64,000 nt of DNA, taken from positions 691,083-755,082 of the forward strand of contig CAKOGP040000001.1 of assembly GCA_933822405.4 (NCBI GenBank), in the 5' to 3' direction. A program made the position numbers and the translations under genes. Positions within the stretch are counted from its first letter, which is position 1; each line of letters begins with the position of its first letter. Origin of the DNA: Cylindrotheca closterium. Taxonomy: Eukaryota > Bacillariophyta > Bacillariophyceae > Bacillariales > Bacillariaceae. Below are positions 52,278 through 63,789 of this stretch, piece after piece. The notes under the pieces were generated by a model. The model saw only the letters and a program-made list of their open reading frames with translations, was not told the origin of the DNA and made no database searches.

Positions 52278-54911
52278 CTACTCTTCTTCGTATTCTTCTT
52301 CTTCCTCATCATCTTGCTCTAGCCAGTTGAACCATTCGACGGTTTGAATTACAGCATTCATCTTCCCTTGCTCGTACTGAGGAGTTTCGTCTTCCTTCCA
52401 CATGGCAAACGCATCTTCATCGGCCAAATCGAACTTGTACATCGATCTGAACATTGCTTGAACAACAGACTCGCCATCTAGTTTTGGGAAACCAAGCTTG
52501 TCACAGTACTTTTGAATTCCAACCAAAACTTCAACTTGCTTCAACAGATCGTCTTCGACCAAAGACAACAAAGCCGCCCCATATTTGGTTGGTTCTGCCC
52601 ATTTGCACTCAATATCAGGGTTGAGCTTTTCAGTTTCTTGGAGAAGTGTGAACACAAGCTTTTCGATGCTTGTAATGACCTTGTCTGAAACCCATGATTT
52701 CAAGTCCTCGCCCATCTTGTTTCCACTGATAAATTCATTAATGACACTTGAATCGTCAATGACCTTGGCAACGTCAACAGGAGCTGGAGCAGCCTTAGCA
52801 GGTTGAGGCTTTTCTTCTTCGGCCTTCTTGGTTGGGGGCTTGAGGATACTGTCTTCTTGTGCTTTTGTTGGTACCTTCAAGATATTCTCTTCGACTGGAG
52901 GAGCCTTTGGTTTCAGCAAATCAGCAACGCGAGATTTGGCGGGCCCACGGGATCCTTGTGACTCATAGCGATTGTTGTCATATCGGTCGCCTCCACGTGG
53001 TGCATATCCACCACCATTGTCGTATTCATCGCGTCCTCCGCGTCTGTCATATCCACCACCACCACGTCCATGGTCATCACGGCCTCCAAAAGGTCCTGAT
53101 CCATTATCGTAACGGTCTCGAGAGTCTCGGTCTCGAGCACCACGTTCCACGTAGTCACTGTCAGAGGCTGCAGCTTGGGCAAAACGAGAGTTTTGGGTAG
53201 GTGGAGGACCACGGTTGTCGAAGCGTCCGAAACCACCCCCACCACGGTCGCCTCCACGTCTATCATCATCTCGGTCATACGATCTGTCAGCTTCAGCAGC
53301 TGCCGCAAATCTCGAGTTTGCAACTGGAGGTGGTCCACGATCGTCCCGATCACGGTTGTACGATCTGTCAGATTCAGCAGCGGCAGCAAATCTCGAGTTT
53401 GCGACTGGAGGAGGACCACGGTCATCGCGATCGCGGCCATACGATCTATCAGCTTCAGCAGCTGCCGCAAATCTCGAGTTTGCGACTGGAGGAGGTCCAC
53501 GGTCATCGCGATCGCGGTCATACGATCTATCAGCTTCAGCGGCCGCAGCAAATCTCGAGTTGGCAACTGGAGGTGGTCCACGATCATCCCGGTCGCGGTT
53601 GTACGATCTGTCGGCTTCCGCGGCAGCCGCAAATCTCGAGTTGGCAACTGGAGGTGGTCCGCGGCGTCTGTCGTCGCGTTCTTTGTTCTTCTCACGTTCT
53701 TCGTCGGCCAAATCGGCGAATCGCTTATTCACCACTTGCGGGGGTCCTCTGCTATTATTATTGTCGTGTCTTTGGCTTCGGTTATTTGACTATGTATAAA
53801 GGAAGAGAGCAAAATTTAGCCATTGAAACAAATGAAACAAGTTCCGACACAAAAATTTTGGATTCTTACATCACGCTTGACATCTGGAGCGCCTTCCAGT
53901 GCAGCAGCTCTGGAATTGACAACTTCAGGTTCTCTTCGCTTCTTTTCTTTCTCCTTTTCGGCATCTTGTTCACTGTTTTCACCCTTTTCTTCGACGAGTT
54001 CGGGTTCTTTTCGTTCTTCCTTTGATGGTTCAGCGGGCTTTTTCTCGACTGGCTTCTTTTCGACTGGAGCAGCATTTCCAAAAGGATTAGACTTTGGCTT
54101 GGGTTCTGCAGCTGGTTTTGACTTTGGAGCAGCTGGCTTGGGGGCAGGGGCAGTACGTCCCTTGAGTTGCAATCGAGGACGTTCCGCTGGAGCTGCGCCC
54201 CCACGGTCTCCAAAACCACCACCGCCTCCTCGGCGATCATCAAAACCGCCTCCACCTCGGCGATCGTCAAAGCCGCCGCCTCCTCTGCGGTCATCAAATC
54301 CACCACCACCTCTGCGATCACCAAAGCCACCGCCTCCACCTCTACGATCGTCGTCTCTTCCACCACGATCACCAAAGCCGCCACCGCCTCCACCTCTCCA
54401 GTTGCCACCATCGTCTCCTCCTCCACCTCTACGATCATAGCCTCCTCCTCCTCTGTCATCACCGTAACCTCCGCCACCGCCACGGTAGCCTCCACGGTTG
54501 TCATCACGATCGCGGTAGCCGCCGCCTCCGCCAAAGCCTCCGCCACCACCACCTCGATCACCGCCAAAGCCTCCGCCTCCGCCACCTCCACGTCTCCAGG
54601 AGTTGTCGTTGTCGGCACGAGACATTTCGCGGTCGTCGTTGTCATCACGTCTTGCACGGCGCTGGAAGGATCCATCATCATCAGGTCTAAAAAGGGTAAC
54701 AGCATAACATTAGGTCAGAAGTGGTATAAATTGAGAGAGGTGATTCAAACATCAATTTTGAGCTGATTCCAAGGAATCAATTCTGTGGAAAATGGAACAC
54801 TTACGCTCTGACTTTTGGAGCTGTGGGTAGCGCTGAAAGATCATTCGTGGGCTCCCCTCCCATGAAGTCCCCTAGGGACATTTTGACTCCCTTGTTTTGA
54901 TTCTTTCCCAT
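52278..54911 (-). CDS. eIF4B-like translation factor with tandem repeats and a C-terminal W2 domain
   Basis: Exons 54911-54805, 54686-53870 and 53789-52278 give 811 residues. The N-terminus, GVKMSLGDFMGG then SALPTAPKVRA, matches the eIF4B opening (KxxSLxDFL, LPTAPR). A Gly/Arg/Asp-rich FDDRRGGGG series covers about 55-190, and PRLQLKGRT is the short motif shared by eIF4B proteins. Exon 3 starts with seven repeats of the form GPPPVANSRFAAAAEADRSY; five are nearly identical 27-residue units (81 bases each, about 53260-53665). The last 170 residues are a W2 (eIF5C/eIF4G C-terminal) domain: YGAALLSLVEDDLLKQVEVL, YKFDLADEDAFAMWKED, and the acidic AA-box end VEWFNWLEQDDEEEEE. No RNA recognition motif is visible. 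Role: helper of the eIF4A helicase with an added initiation-factor docking domain. Confidence 0.8.
53260..53665 (-). repeat. Coding tandem repeat, five units of 81 bases
   Basis: Each unit encodes GPPPVANSRFAAAAEADRSY plus RDRDDR with one or two substitutions. The AAATCTCGAGTTxGCxACTGG core recurs every 81 bases. Open frames on the opposite strand here are a by-product of the repeat. Confidence 0.9.
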
Positions 54912-55225
54912 CTTGTTTCTTTCACTACAACTGTGGGAAAAGAAAAAAGTTGTGTGTATGTTGCAGTTTCAAAAATGACAGGTCGTTGATGGAGGCAGGC
55001 GGGAACGTCTGGCTGACACCCACTTTGGAGGAGCTTGGAAGTCCGAAGTGCGTGTTTCGAAAATCCCCAAAACCTTTTTTGTGGTCTGGCCTCGTCGGAC
55101 AAAATTAGCAGGCCACATGCCACATGGCGGAAAGATGTGACGCAAGAAACGACAAGAATTGGAAGGAAGAACCAAGCGGACAAGCATCTGTTTCACCTTC
55201 TCTTGACCAATCTTACGTTTGAAAT
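54912..55225. promoter_or_regulatory. Divergent region eIF4B-like / CLPP
   Basis: 314 bases between divergent starts. No motif stood out and no gene is supported. Confidence 0.45.
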
Positions 55226-56167
55226 ATGATGTTGAAAATCGTTGTTGGGCTTCTTAGTGCCCTCTCTGTCTGCAGTAAGTGATTTGAGTCGACAAGATGG
55301 AAGATGATGGTTGGATTTTAGCATGATTCCAATGATTCTTCCGATTGGCATCTCTTTGATATCTTTTGGTTTGAATCACACACAACCCATATACTGATTT
55401 GTTTCATTTTCCATTCGTCTTCTGTAGATGCCTTCCAACTTGGCAAGCCAGAGTTGCGATCTCAAACTCGAATGGCTTCCTCGCTTTACATGCCTTCCAT
55501 GATGCCGGATGAGCCAAGTGAGGATCCAAAGCCAGCTCCACCACCGCCACGAAGGAGACCTCCTCTTCCAACTGTCACTGGGGAATCCGGTCAATTGGAT
55601 GTTGTTTCTAGATTGCTCAAGGATCGTATTTTGTTGTTGGGAACTGATGTCAATGATGAAATGGCAAACGTTTTGGTGGCTCAATTGTTGTTTTTGGCGA
55701 ATGAAGATCCAGATAAGGACATCACAATGTACATCAATTCTCCTGGTGGATCTGTTTCAGCTGGATTGGCAATTTACGATACCATGCAATTCATTCCATG
55801 TGATATTCAAACTGTCTGTTTCGGTATGGCCGCTAGTATGGGAGCCTTCCTTTTGGGTGCAGGAACGAAGGGAAAGAGAAAGTCGCTACCAAATGCTCGT
55901 ATCATGATCCACCAACCTTTGGGAGGTGCTCAAGGTGCAGCCGCCGATATTGAGATCCAGGCCAAGGAAATTCTGTTCACCAAAGCTAGTTTGAACAAGT
56001 TCATGGCCGACTATACTGATCAACCAGTTGAGAAGATTGCTGCTGACACTGACCGTGATTTCTTCATGACCCCATACGAGGCCTTGGACTATGGTTTGAT
56101 TGATGAGGTCATTAAAACAAAGACAAGCCACATCCCTCTTCCGGCAATGCCTAGCTTGCGAGGATAA
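55226..56167 (+). CDS. CLPP: ClpP protease, nuclear-encoded, plastid-targeted
   Basis: Exons 55226-55274 and 55428-56167 give 262 residues. The start [19 protein letters not shown] gives a signal peptide with an NAF/QL cleavage region spanning the intron. The catalytic triad is complete: Ser153 in FGMAASMGA, His178 in MIHQPLGG, and Asp in [34 protein letters not shown] and [20 protein letters not shown] are standard ClpP blocks. It works with Clp ATPases to degrade stromal proteins. A Pro-rich linker ([14 protein letters not shown]) separates the presequence from the fold. Confidence 0.94.
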
Positions 56168-56388
56168 GCTTAGGCTCATTATCTAGTCTTTTTCTTTACT
56201 ATTTGTACTATCTCTCCTGTATCTGTTGCTAACTGATGATTGATTCAATTGTTTTCTTTCGTTGCTCTTACTTTTTCTTTATTGCAAGTGACTCTTATTT
56301 GATTGGATAATACTTTCAACAGTATCCCAAAGGTATGATGATTTAGATGTAAACGATACGACTGCTGCAGTATATTAGAATGACGTTT
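56168..56388. other. Convergent spacer CLPP / LEUA
   Basis: 221 AT-rich bases; nothing recognised. Confidence 0.4.
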
Positions 56389-58434
56389 CTAAGCACTAGT
56401 CACCACCTCGGACACAGTTTCAATGGCATCTCCTGCCGTCCCGTTTGCTCCTGACTCCGGTTGAGACCTTCGGGCATTCCACGACAAGATCTTGTTTACC
56501 GCAGAAACATAAGCTCTAGCGGAAGATGTGATGATATCAGTGTCGGAACCAGAACCAGAGAATTTACGGTTCTTGAAATCTCCGAATTGTGAATGGATAG
56601 AAGGAACATCATTTGGACCGCCTTCGATTGGAGAAACACTGACTCTTGTAACAGCCAAGGCCTATGTTGACAAAGTGTTGAAGAATGTGTTAGACAAGAT
56701 CTTGTTCAAAATCATCCTTGGAAAAATCAATAATATACATCCATTACTTACCTCAATTCCTTCGGTCACCGAAGTCAAGGAATAGCTTTCCAATTCAACA
56801 GAGATGCCCATTATTTGATCAATGGCCTTGTAGACAGCATCGACGGGACCAGTTCCAGTGGAGGCTACATATCTTTCGACCATGTCTGGGCCACGCATCT
56901 TGACAGTAGCTGTGGGAATGCCAGACATTCCAGTGGAAACTTGAAGGCCGGTAACCTGCCACATCTGGTTGATGTTGCCGGCTTGATCCAAGACCAAAGC
57001 TTCCAAATCTTCGTCTTCAAGGCCACCCTTTCGCTTCTCGGCGACTTCCTTGAATCGAGCAAAAACTGCGTTAAACTTTTCTGTTTCAAGAACGTATCCA
57101 AGTTCCTTCAAACGTGTGCCAACGGCATTGCGTCCAGAGTGCTTTCCAAGGACGATTCCAGCACCAGAGTCATTATCACCTCTCATCAAACCAATACTCT
57201 CTGGAGTCATGATCTCGTATGTACTCTTGTTCTTGATCATACCGTCTTGGTGGATTCCAGATTCGTGCTTGAATGCGTTGGCACCAACAATAGCCTTGTG
57301 TGGTTGACAGATCATACCAGTGTATTCAGACACCATCTTGGAGGTTGAACTGATGTGGACAGGGTTGATGGCAGTGTAAAGCTTGCCAGTTCCAGGACCT
57401 CCCTCAAAGTGTGTTTCGCCCTTCAAAGCCAAAGACATGACAACTTCTTCAAGAGAGGCGTTTCCGGCACGTTCACCGATTCCGTTGATGGTACATTCCA
57501 ACTGACGGGCTCCATTCAAGGCACCAGCCAAAGAGTTGGCGGTGGCAAGACCAAGATCATTTTGACAGTGTGTACTGAAGACAACCTTGTCTGCTCCCTT
57601 GACATTCTCTCTCAACTTCTTGATCAGACCACCGAACTCCCACGGCATATTCCAGCCGGTGGTATCTGGGATATTGAGTGTGGTTGCTCCAACCTCGATA
57701 ACAGCAGATAAGATTCTGTAAAGGAATTCCGGGTCGGATCGGCCGGCATCTTCTGGAGAGAATTCAATATCATCACATCCCAAGCTCTTGGCAAAAGTGA
57801 CGGCATTCACAGCAATCTCCACGACCTCATCAGGAGTCTTGTTCAACTTTGTTTCCATGTGAATCTTACTAGTGGCAATGAAGGTGTGAATTCGCGGACG
57901 GGTTGCTCCCTTGACGGCATTCCAAGCTCTTTCAATATCCTTAGGGTTGGCACGAGAAAGACCACAGATGACTGGAACGTATCCATCTTCGAAGATTTCG
58001 TTTCCCACGTTGTCGGCAATATTCTTAACAGCTTGGAAATCGTCTGGAGAAGCAATTGGGAAACCGGCTTCAATAATATCAACACCAAGTTTGGCAAGGT
58101 TTCGTGCAATTTCAAGCTTCTCATCCGATGTAAGAGTAGCTCCTGGACTCTGTTCTCCATCTCTCAAGGTTGTGTCGAAAATTCTGACGTAATCAGGATC
58201 AGGAATCACACCTGGAATGTATTCTGGACGAGGTCTTCGTGCGTATAGGTCACTCTTGGCATCATCACTAACCATAGAAACCTTCACTGAAGTTCTTTGT
58301 GTCGAAAGTGTAGTGCTGGGTGTACTCAAGTGTTGTGGTTGTTGAAGAGCGCGAGGAGTGAAGGCTTCGACTCCTCCAAAAGAGGACGAAGCCGCAAGCA
58401 TGGCCAAGAGGGCACCTCCGAAAGAAAGATTCAT
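56389..58434 (-). CDS. LEUA: 2-isopropylmalate synthase, plastid
   Basis: Exons 58434-56752 and 56661-56389 give 651 residues. The signal peptide ends [11 protein letters not shown], a plastid motif. The catalytic TIM barrel shows [35 protein letters not shown] and the metal-binding histidines in [38 protein letters not shown] and [13 protein letters not shown] follow. The C-terminal regulatory (LeuA dimer) domain, with [20 protein letters not shown] and the [25 protein letters not shown] motif, is split by the intron. Reaction: 2-oxoisovalerate + acetyl-CoA to 2-isopropylmalate, the first step of leucine synthesis, normally inhibited by leucine through this domain. Confidence 0.95.
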
Positions 58435-58936
58435 CTTGTTTCAAGTCTGGTTCAGTGGATGAGATATATGAACCGAAAAGAGCAATTGCGTTTGTTGAAC
58501 CTTTTGGCTCATCAAACGTGCGCCACTTCGCGCTTCATTTGATGGATGGAAAAAAAGGAGATGTGGGGTGAACGGCCAGACCTCCTTTATATTGAACTCG
58601 GAAAATGGGCTACCTGTATTCTCTCTGCAACTGCAGTAACTGTAGCTACAGATCACTGCAATACTGTCACTAGATCATTACAGTTGAATTCCATCGCGTA
58701 GTACTGCTAACGTCTATCTCCTGTATGCATCAGGGAAACGAATGCTCGCCTTGAAATCTGATCCTTTTCCTTATGACTGGATGCCCCTAGCTTCTTGCTT
58801 TCTAACTCTCCCATCACTAAAGCTCTCACTATCTTCAGTAAACTTCTTTGGTACTCCCTTCTCCAATTTCACCTATCCATCCGATTCGATACAGTCCGTT
58901 TGATTTTTATAATATTCTTATAACAGGTTACAAAGT
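58435..58936. promoter_or_regulatory. Intergenic region LEUA / eL24
   Basis: 502 bases with the LEUA promoter on its left. A CACTTCGCGCTTC segment near 58508-58520 resembles an E2F half-site but is not convincing. Short imperfect CTGCAGTAACTGTAG inverted repeats lie near 58627. No gene is supported. Confidence 0.45.
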
Positions 58937-59590
58937 CTAACGTTGAGTTCCTCCACGTTTGCCCTTTCCTCCCATGTGCTTAGGAACCTTTTGGAATGTG
59001 CTGCCCTTTGGTGCTTGTACCTTTCCACCCTTCTTGGCGGTGGTCTTGCGGGCCTTGACCTCCTTGAGGGCAGCCTCTCGCTGTTGAGATCTGAATCCAG
59101 ATTTCTCGGCAGCCTTTTTCTTAATGTCATCCAAAGAAGCACCAACAACAGCTCTTTGAACCTTGTTGGTACGACGAGTGCGCTTCTTTGCAGTGGTCTC
59201 TGTGATACCCTTCTTGTGAAGACGTCTCCAGGCTTGAGTCCACACAAGCTTTGCGGCCTTCTTTCTTTGAAGAGTAAGGCTGTGTGCCTTGGAGGTTCCA
59301 AGCCAGATGGGCTTACCATCACGACGGATCATAAGCTTTCCATTTCCAGGATAGATTCTGTACTCCGAAAGAGCGCAAAGTTCGGCTACAAAGCAAAAAA
59401 GTTATAATGTCAGAACAGAGTTCATGAAAAAAATTGTCACATTTGTCATCATCATCATCGATCCATCGTCATTTCGAAACTACGATAACGCCAGCACCGT
59501 AACCCAAACCCCAATCCGAGCAATTTGTTGCATAGTCCCCAAGACTGCATGGTAGATATCGAAATTTCACTACTCACTTGCGATCACCAT
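58937..59590 (-). CDS. RPL24: 60S ribosomal protein eL24
   Basis: A 13-base first exon (59590-59578) joined to 59385-58937 gives 153 residues. The spliced N-terminus MVIATELCALSEYRIYPGNG matches the eL24 beginning (MKVELCSFSGYKIYPGHG). LVWTQAWRRLHKKGITE and KKRTRRTNKVQRAVVGASLDDI are the conserved central part. The C-terminus is basic and lysine-rich. The tiny first exon ends with a GTGAGT donor. Confidence 0.94.
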
Positions 59591-59893
59591 TTTCTCTTCG
59601 TTGTTGTTGTATCAACAGCAAGTTGAGACTAAACTGAGTTTCGAATCAAATTTTCTACGTAGAAAAAAGTACTGACCGAAGGGGGATCAGTAACTGGTAA
59701 ATTCAGAAACTTTAATCGATCGGGTCAAATTTGCGATCGAGCTAGTCGAATCGCACATAACGGCAATTGATTTGATTCATTCATTCATTCGAGAGTAAGT
59801 GAGGGTGCCGTTATCCATACGAAGCACTACCAGTACTTCCATCCTGAACAAAATAATAAACCGTAAATGCCTGTGCTATCAAATAATTCTCTA
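59591..59893. promoter_or_regulatory. Promoter region of eL24 and 3' flank of the next gene
   Basis: 303 bases with no gene recognised. Confidence 0.4.
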
Positions 59894-61572
59894 CTAGTTT
59901 TTGAACAAGTCTGCGACAGTTCGAGACCTCTGGAAATTGACCGATTCAACACTACATCCACTTTTCTTGTAAAAGGTCGCAGCTTCGTTCAGAAGGGATG
60001 TCAGAAAGCACACCATGAATGCCTGTTCATTAGCCACCTTTGGAGTCAACGGTGTTCTTTCTTTGGCATTTGGTGGCTTTTTGAAGTCATAAAGCGTCGC
60101 CAGGTTGGCAGGAGGTTCCTCAAAAAGTGGTGTCTCACATTCAAAAATGTCGGTTGGTATTTTTCGTTTCCCAAAGAACCACTCTTCTCCAAGGGAATAT
60201 CTTTGGCATAAATGAATCACTGAGGGAAGGGAATACTTACTGTGGTCTGGGCCTTGAGCAAAGCCACAAGTTTCTGAAGGCGGGATGACGTCCACCAGTG
60301 GCCACCCTTCACCTCCAGTCCCAGGGCTTGACACCATCAATGAGTCGATAAGTTGGTGAGGAAGTTTCAAGTGAGCTGCTGCAATGCAGTATGCATACAT
60401 TTCGGCAAGAAGATGTGGGTATTGAGCGTGGACTCTTGGAACAAATTCCGACCATTTGTTGGCAATCTTGTACATGTCACCAAGGGTGCCTAGATACGGT
60501 GCCCCTACTGGGTAGTACAAGTTACCATCCTCCTTTGATACTTGCTTTGCCGGCGAGTCGGGACCTGCAATCTTGTCCAAGTCAAATTTTTGCCATTGAA
60601 CGCCTAATCCGTACGTCTGGGCAAATGGCATGCCCCTTGTCACTTTGGTCCCTAAGATCTTATCCCCTTGTCGAAACTTGCTGATCACTGTCTCCTCCAT
60701 ATCTGAAAAGTCACCAGTTATTGGTCTTGTCAACGCCATATCAGGGTCGTTTAAGATGACGATATCGTCTGGATTGCTAAACTTGCCATCATTAAATCCC
60801 AAAAGTTCAAAATTTTGTAGCCAGTGTCTCAGTCCATATGGTTTATTGAAAAACTTGTAGTCTCCCACTATTTTTCCTTCTTCATTGACAACTTGAGAGA
60901 AGTGAGGAGTGAAGTGTAGATGAAATCGCTTGCTCATATGACTGATATTGTTTTCAAACCAACTTTTCATTTGGTCGGCCTCTGTATCCTCACATCCAGA
61001 CACTATCCGCGTGACGTGGCCCGGTTGCTTGACTTTCATCGCCGTGTAGTATACTAGATAACTTTGCCAATGTTGATACGGTGAGCAATCAGTCGAGAAA
61101 ATCTAGTCGAATTGGTGCATTGTGGAAGAGTCATCAATCATCGTGAGTGGTCGTGTAGTCCAACAACCGCATGGAAGAAAAGTCATCAATGAACGTCAAG
61201 CCTTACCAAATGCAACGTCTTCCCATCGTATTTTTCAAGCGCGCCGTCTTCTTCTGCAGTCAGCAAGCTTCTTCGCATATATTCATTTGATTTCGATGAT
61301 CTGGAGGCGATTCTTGACGCAATTTTGGACAGAGGTCGCCGAAGTAATGGATCGAGTCCCCGTGACTTTCTGTAGTGCTCTGACGCGTATCCCATGAATA
61401 TGAGCATGGCAGGTGTGACGAAAAGTACCCATGTTGGGATAATCTGGTGCTTTTTGGCATTGCTTCTTGCCCTTCGTTGTCTTGTTTCCTTTGTATTGGC
61501 ACGGGACATTTTCAAATTTTGTGTCGTATTTTCATCATCTTCAATCTTGTCCATTCGCTTTTCTGCCTCCAT
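59894..61572 (-). CDS. HPAT/SERGT-like Golgi glycosyltransferase (type II membrane protein)
   Basis: Exons 61572-61207 and 61102-59894 give 524 residues. Exon 1 encodes a basic cytosolic head and one anchor helix (TWVLFVTPAMLIFMGYA). The exon junction restores TLHL/IFSTDCSPYQHWQSY, the family start motif. PGHVTRIVSGCED, NKPYGLRHWLQN, VILNDPDMALTRPI (DxD-like metal site), GAPYLGTLGD and VIHLCQRYSLGEEWFFGK follow the order of hydroxyproline O-arabinosyltransferases and peptidyl-serine galactosyltransferases. The acceptor cannot be told from sequence, but extracellular hydroxyproline-rich or serine-rich wall proteins are plausible. It shares a 299-base divergent promoter with PTOX. Confidence 0.85.
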
Positions 61573-61871
61573 CACTGTAGTAGTCGAACAAGTCGATCGG
61601 AGAATAATCCAATCGACATCGCGCGATAGACCGACGTTCTTCAAACCGAAGAATCCTTTTCAAATCACAAACTCAACTAGGTACGAACGAGCAAGAGTAG
61701 AGGTGCAAGCAAGATGAGGATTGGGTCATCAGCATTTAGCGTCACAACAAGAATCTGCCGAATCGGAGGGAGGAAAGCAAAACGTGTGTGCCAGATTGAA
61801 AGCTTCGACACACAAATCTTACACATGAATTTTCCACGTTTCAGGAATCCTCCGAAGAAACCCGCGAGACT

Positions 61872-62967
61872 ATGATGATTCGATTGACGCATCTCGCCAC
61901 AATAAGTTTGTGCTCGTTCAGTGCATTCACCGTTGAAAGTTTTCATGTCGGAAGCACCTTCCGTTTGTCGAAAGGCGCTTCCCTTTATGCCAAATCTCCT
62001 TTGCCAGATGCAGCTAGTAAAGAAGAAACTGCGGTCGTGGAACCAAAACTGGATGTCACCCCAGCAGCGGAAGCAGTGTCCACAATAGCTGAGGCTATTG
62101 AAGCTATTCCAGAGACCATGGATGAGGGTGTCTTCAAGTTCAACAAGCATTTGATTGATACAGTCTACGATGTCATTTGCTTCTTGTATCCGGTCAAAGG
62201 CAACGAGCGTGACTTTGCTCGCTTCTTTGTGCTTGAGACTGTGGCCAGAGTTCCTTACTTTGCGTATCTGAGTTGTTTGCATCTACAAGAAACCTTTGGG
62301 GTACGGTATCCTAACATGTCGGATCGGATGAGAACACAGTACGTTGAACTTGTGCCCCCCTCAATGTGATGTTTCTGTCTTTTCACTATCTTCTTTTTCT
62401 AATAACAAACTCACCGTGTTCCTTCTCCCACTATGCAGTTACGCTGAAGCCGATAATGAACTGCATCATCTCCTCATCCAAGAAAGCTTGGGCGGGAACT
62501 CCAACCCAGTCGATCGCGTTTTGGCACAAACCATGGCCTTTTTCTATTATTGGTATGTGATTGCAATCTATACCTGGAACGAAGCTGCAGCCTACCATTT
62601 GTCCGAATTGATCGAAGATCATGCCTTTGACACCTATTCCAATTTTCTGAAAAACCATGAGGATTTCCTCAAGTCCAAGCCGGTCCCTGACATTGCTCGA
62701 AAATACTACGAAGAGGAGAACCCATTTCTCTTTGATCTGTACTGTACAGTGAAGGATGATCCAGAATGTCCACTCGACGAGCAATCGTCCGTCTGCTCCT
62801 CTCGACGCCCAAACTTGGAGACTCTGTACGATGTCTTTGTTTGCATTCGAGATGATGAAAAAGAACATTGGAAGACACTCTGTAATTTGGTGCAGTTCAA
62901 CGAAATGAATGCAGTGTCTGCGAAGGACGTGAAGAGTACCGTGCCAGCTCCATCAGAGAGTGCATAA
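61872..62967 (+). CDS. PTOX: Plastid terminal oxidase (alternative-oxidase family)
   Basis: Exons 61872-62338 and 62439-62967 give 331 residues. After a signal peptide (LTHLATISLCSFSAFTVESF) and transit-like region, the di-iron carboxylate ligands appear in order. They are Glu in RFFVLETVARVPYFAY, Glu and His in ADNELHHLLIQESLGG, Glu in YHLSELIEDHAFDTY, and Glu and His in IRDDEKEHWKTL. The intron interrupts H/YAEADNELHH exactly at the family block. The enzyme oxidises plastoquinol with oxygen, supporting carotenoid desaturation and protecting the chain when it is over-reduced. The NLETLYDVFV segment is the PTOX form, as distinct from mitochondrial AOX. Confidence 0.93.
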
Positions 62968-63321
62968 ATTTGAATTTCGGACTCAAGGTATTGCTCATGA
63001 GCCATCCCAACCTCATTTCTTGCGTGGTGATTCTGATCATACACAACAATACTCATGTGGATCAATCCATTGATCGTTTGGATCACCACGACCACACGAC
63101 CATTTCCCGATCGCCAACTACTTCATTCTGGAAAAGCCAGTCGAAAAGAAAAAAGGCACATTGTGGCACAAACTACAGTACAATGCAGACGACGCAAGAA
63201 TAATAAAATAAGCCGCGCTATTGCATTGTCTCAACATTGATAGTGGTAGCTTATTGAAAATTGGGAAGCAGGTGCCCAAAAGAAAGGGTTGGGTTGTTTG
63301 TTGCACTTAGATCAGATTTGA
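62968..63321. other. Convergent 3' intergenic region, nothing recognised
   Basis: 354 bases between two stop codons. I see no repeat, open frame or RNA gene. Confidence 0.45.
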
Positions 63322-63789
63322 TTAGATCAGAATCCAAATGAGATATAGCATCACTGCAATCATTATGATTTGTCCAATTACAGGGAGGGATCGGAAAAGA
63401 CTGTACATGTCCACCACAAACGTCAGAAAGTATTCCTTCATACTGTAGTCGTCTTGCGCGTTGGCACCACCATTTCCTGCCAATAATCCTCGCGTCGCAT
63501 CATTGGAAAAGTTGTCTTCGAAATTCATGGATACCCGCCCAAGTGTCGGATTGCCAGCTCCACCATCCGCCAAGTTGGGTGGATTGTAATGATTACTACT
63601 ATAACCGCCCATTTCGGTCGTGGAAGGCTCCATGGCCGCTTCTCGTTCTCGTTGGACTCGAATGCGTTCCAAAAGGGAGCTTCCTCTCATCAGACTTGAC
63701 TCTGAAGAACTTTGCGACATGGAAGACAATGGTCCTGCTGCTATTGGTCCATCTCCTTGTTCGTTCAACGCGAGTAATTGTTCCTCCAT
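63322..63789 (-). CDS. Small tail-anchored membrane protein, SNARE-like layout
   Basis: 155 residues from the ATG at 63789 (MEEQLLALNEQ). The first 110 residues are polar and Ser/Gly/Asn-rich with a short basic helix (SLLERIRVQREREAAME). The C-terminus is a single strongly hydrophobic segment (LPVIGQIIMIAVMLYLIWILI) ending at the last residue, so it should insert post-translationally with the bulk in the cytosol. DYSMKEYFLTFVVDMYSLFRS precedes it. The layout recalls SNAREs and other tail-anchored proteins, but no heptad SNARE motif is seen. I do not recognise the family. Confidence 0.6.
   Translation of the reverse strand: MEEQLLALNEQGDGPIAAGPLSSMSQSSSESSLMRGSSLLERIRVQREREAAMEPSTTEMGGYSSNHYNPPNLADGGAGNPTLGRVSMNFEDNFSNDATRGLLAGNGGANAQDDYSMKEYFLTFVVDMYSLFRSLPVIGQIIMIAVMLYLIWILI

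Noticed and set aside
53260..53665. CRISPR-like array of regular repeats
   Set aside because: Units are directly adjacent, lack unique spacers and are translated as a protein repeat in a eukaryotic gene.
53175..54025. Three long open frames on the plus strand of the eIF4B-like gene
   Set aside because: They are mirror frames of the 81-base coding repeat and the Gly/Arg-rich region. They have no family match, and the minus-strand frame has intact domains and splice sites.
58505..58525. E2F site upstream of LEUA (CACTTCGCGCTTC)
   Set aside because: Only a half-match, and the gene has no reason to be S-phase controlled.
60221..60241. A 21-base GTAAGT...CCCTCAG segment in the arabinosyltransferase-like gene that looks like an intron
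   Set aside because: It keeps the frame and encodes SKYSLPS, which leads into the conserved VIHLCQRY. The family has a Leu-Pro-Ser/Thr at this point, and 21 bases is too short for splicing.
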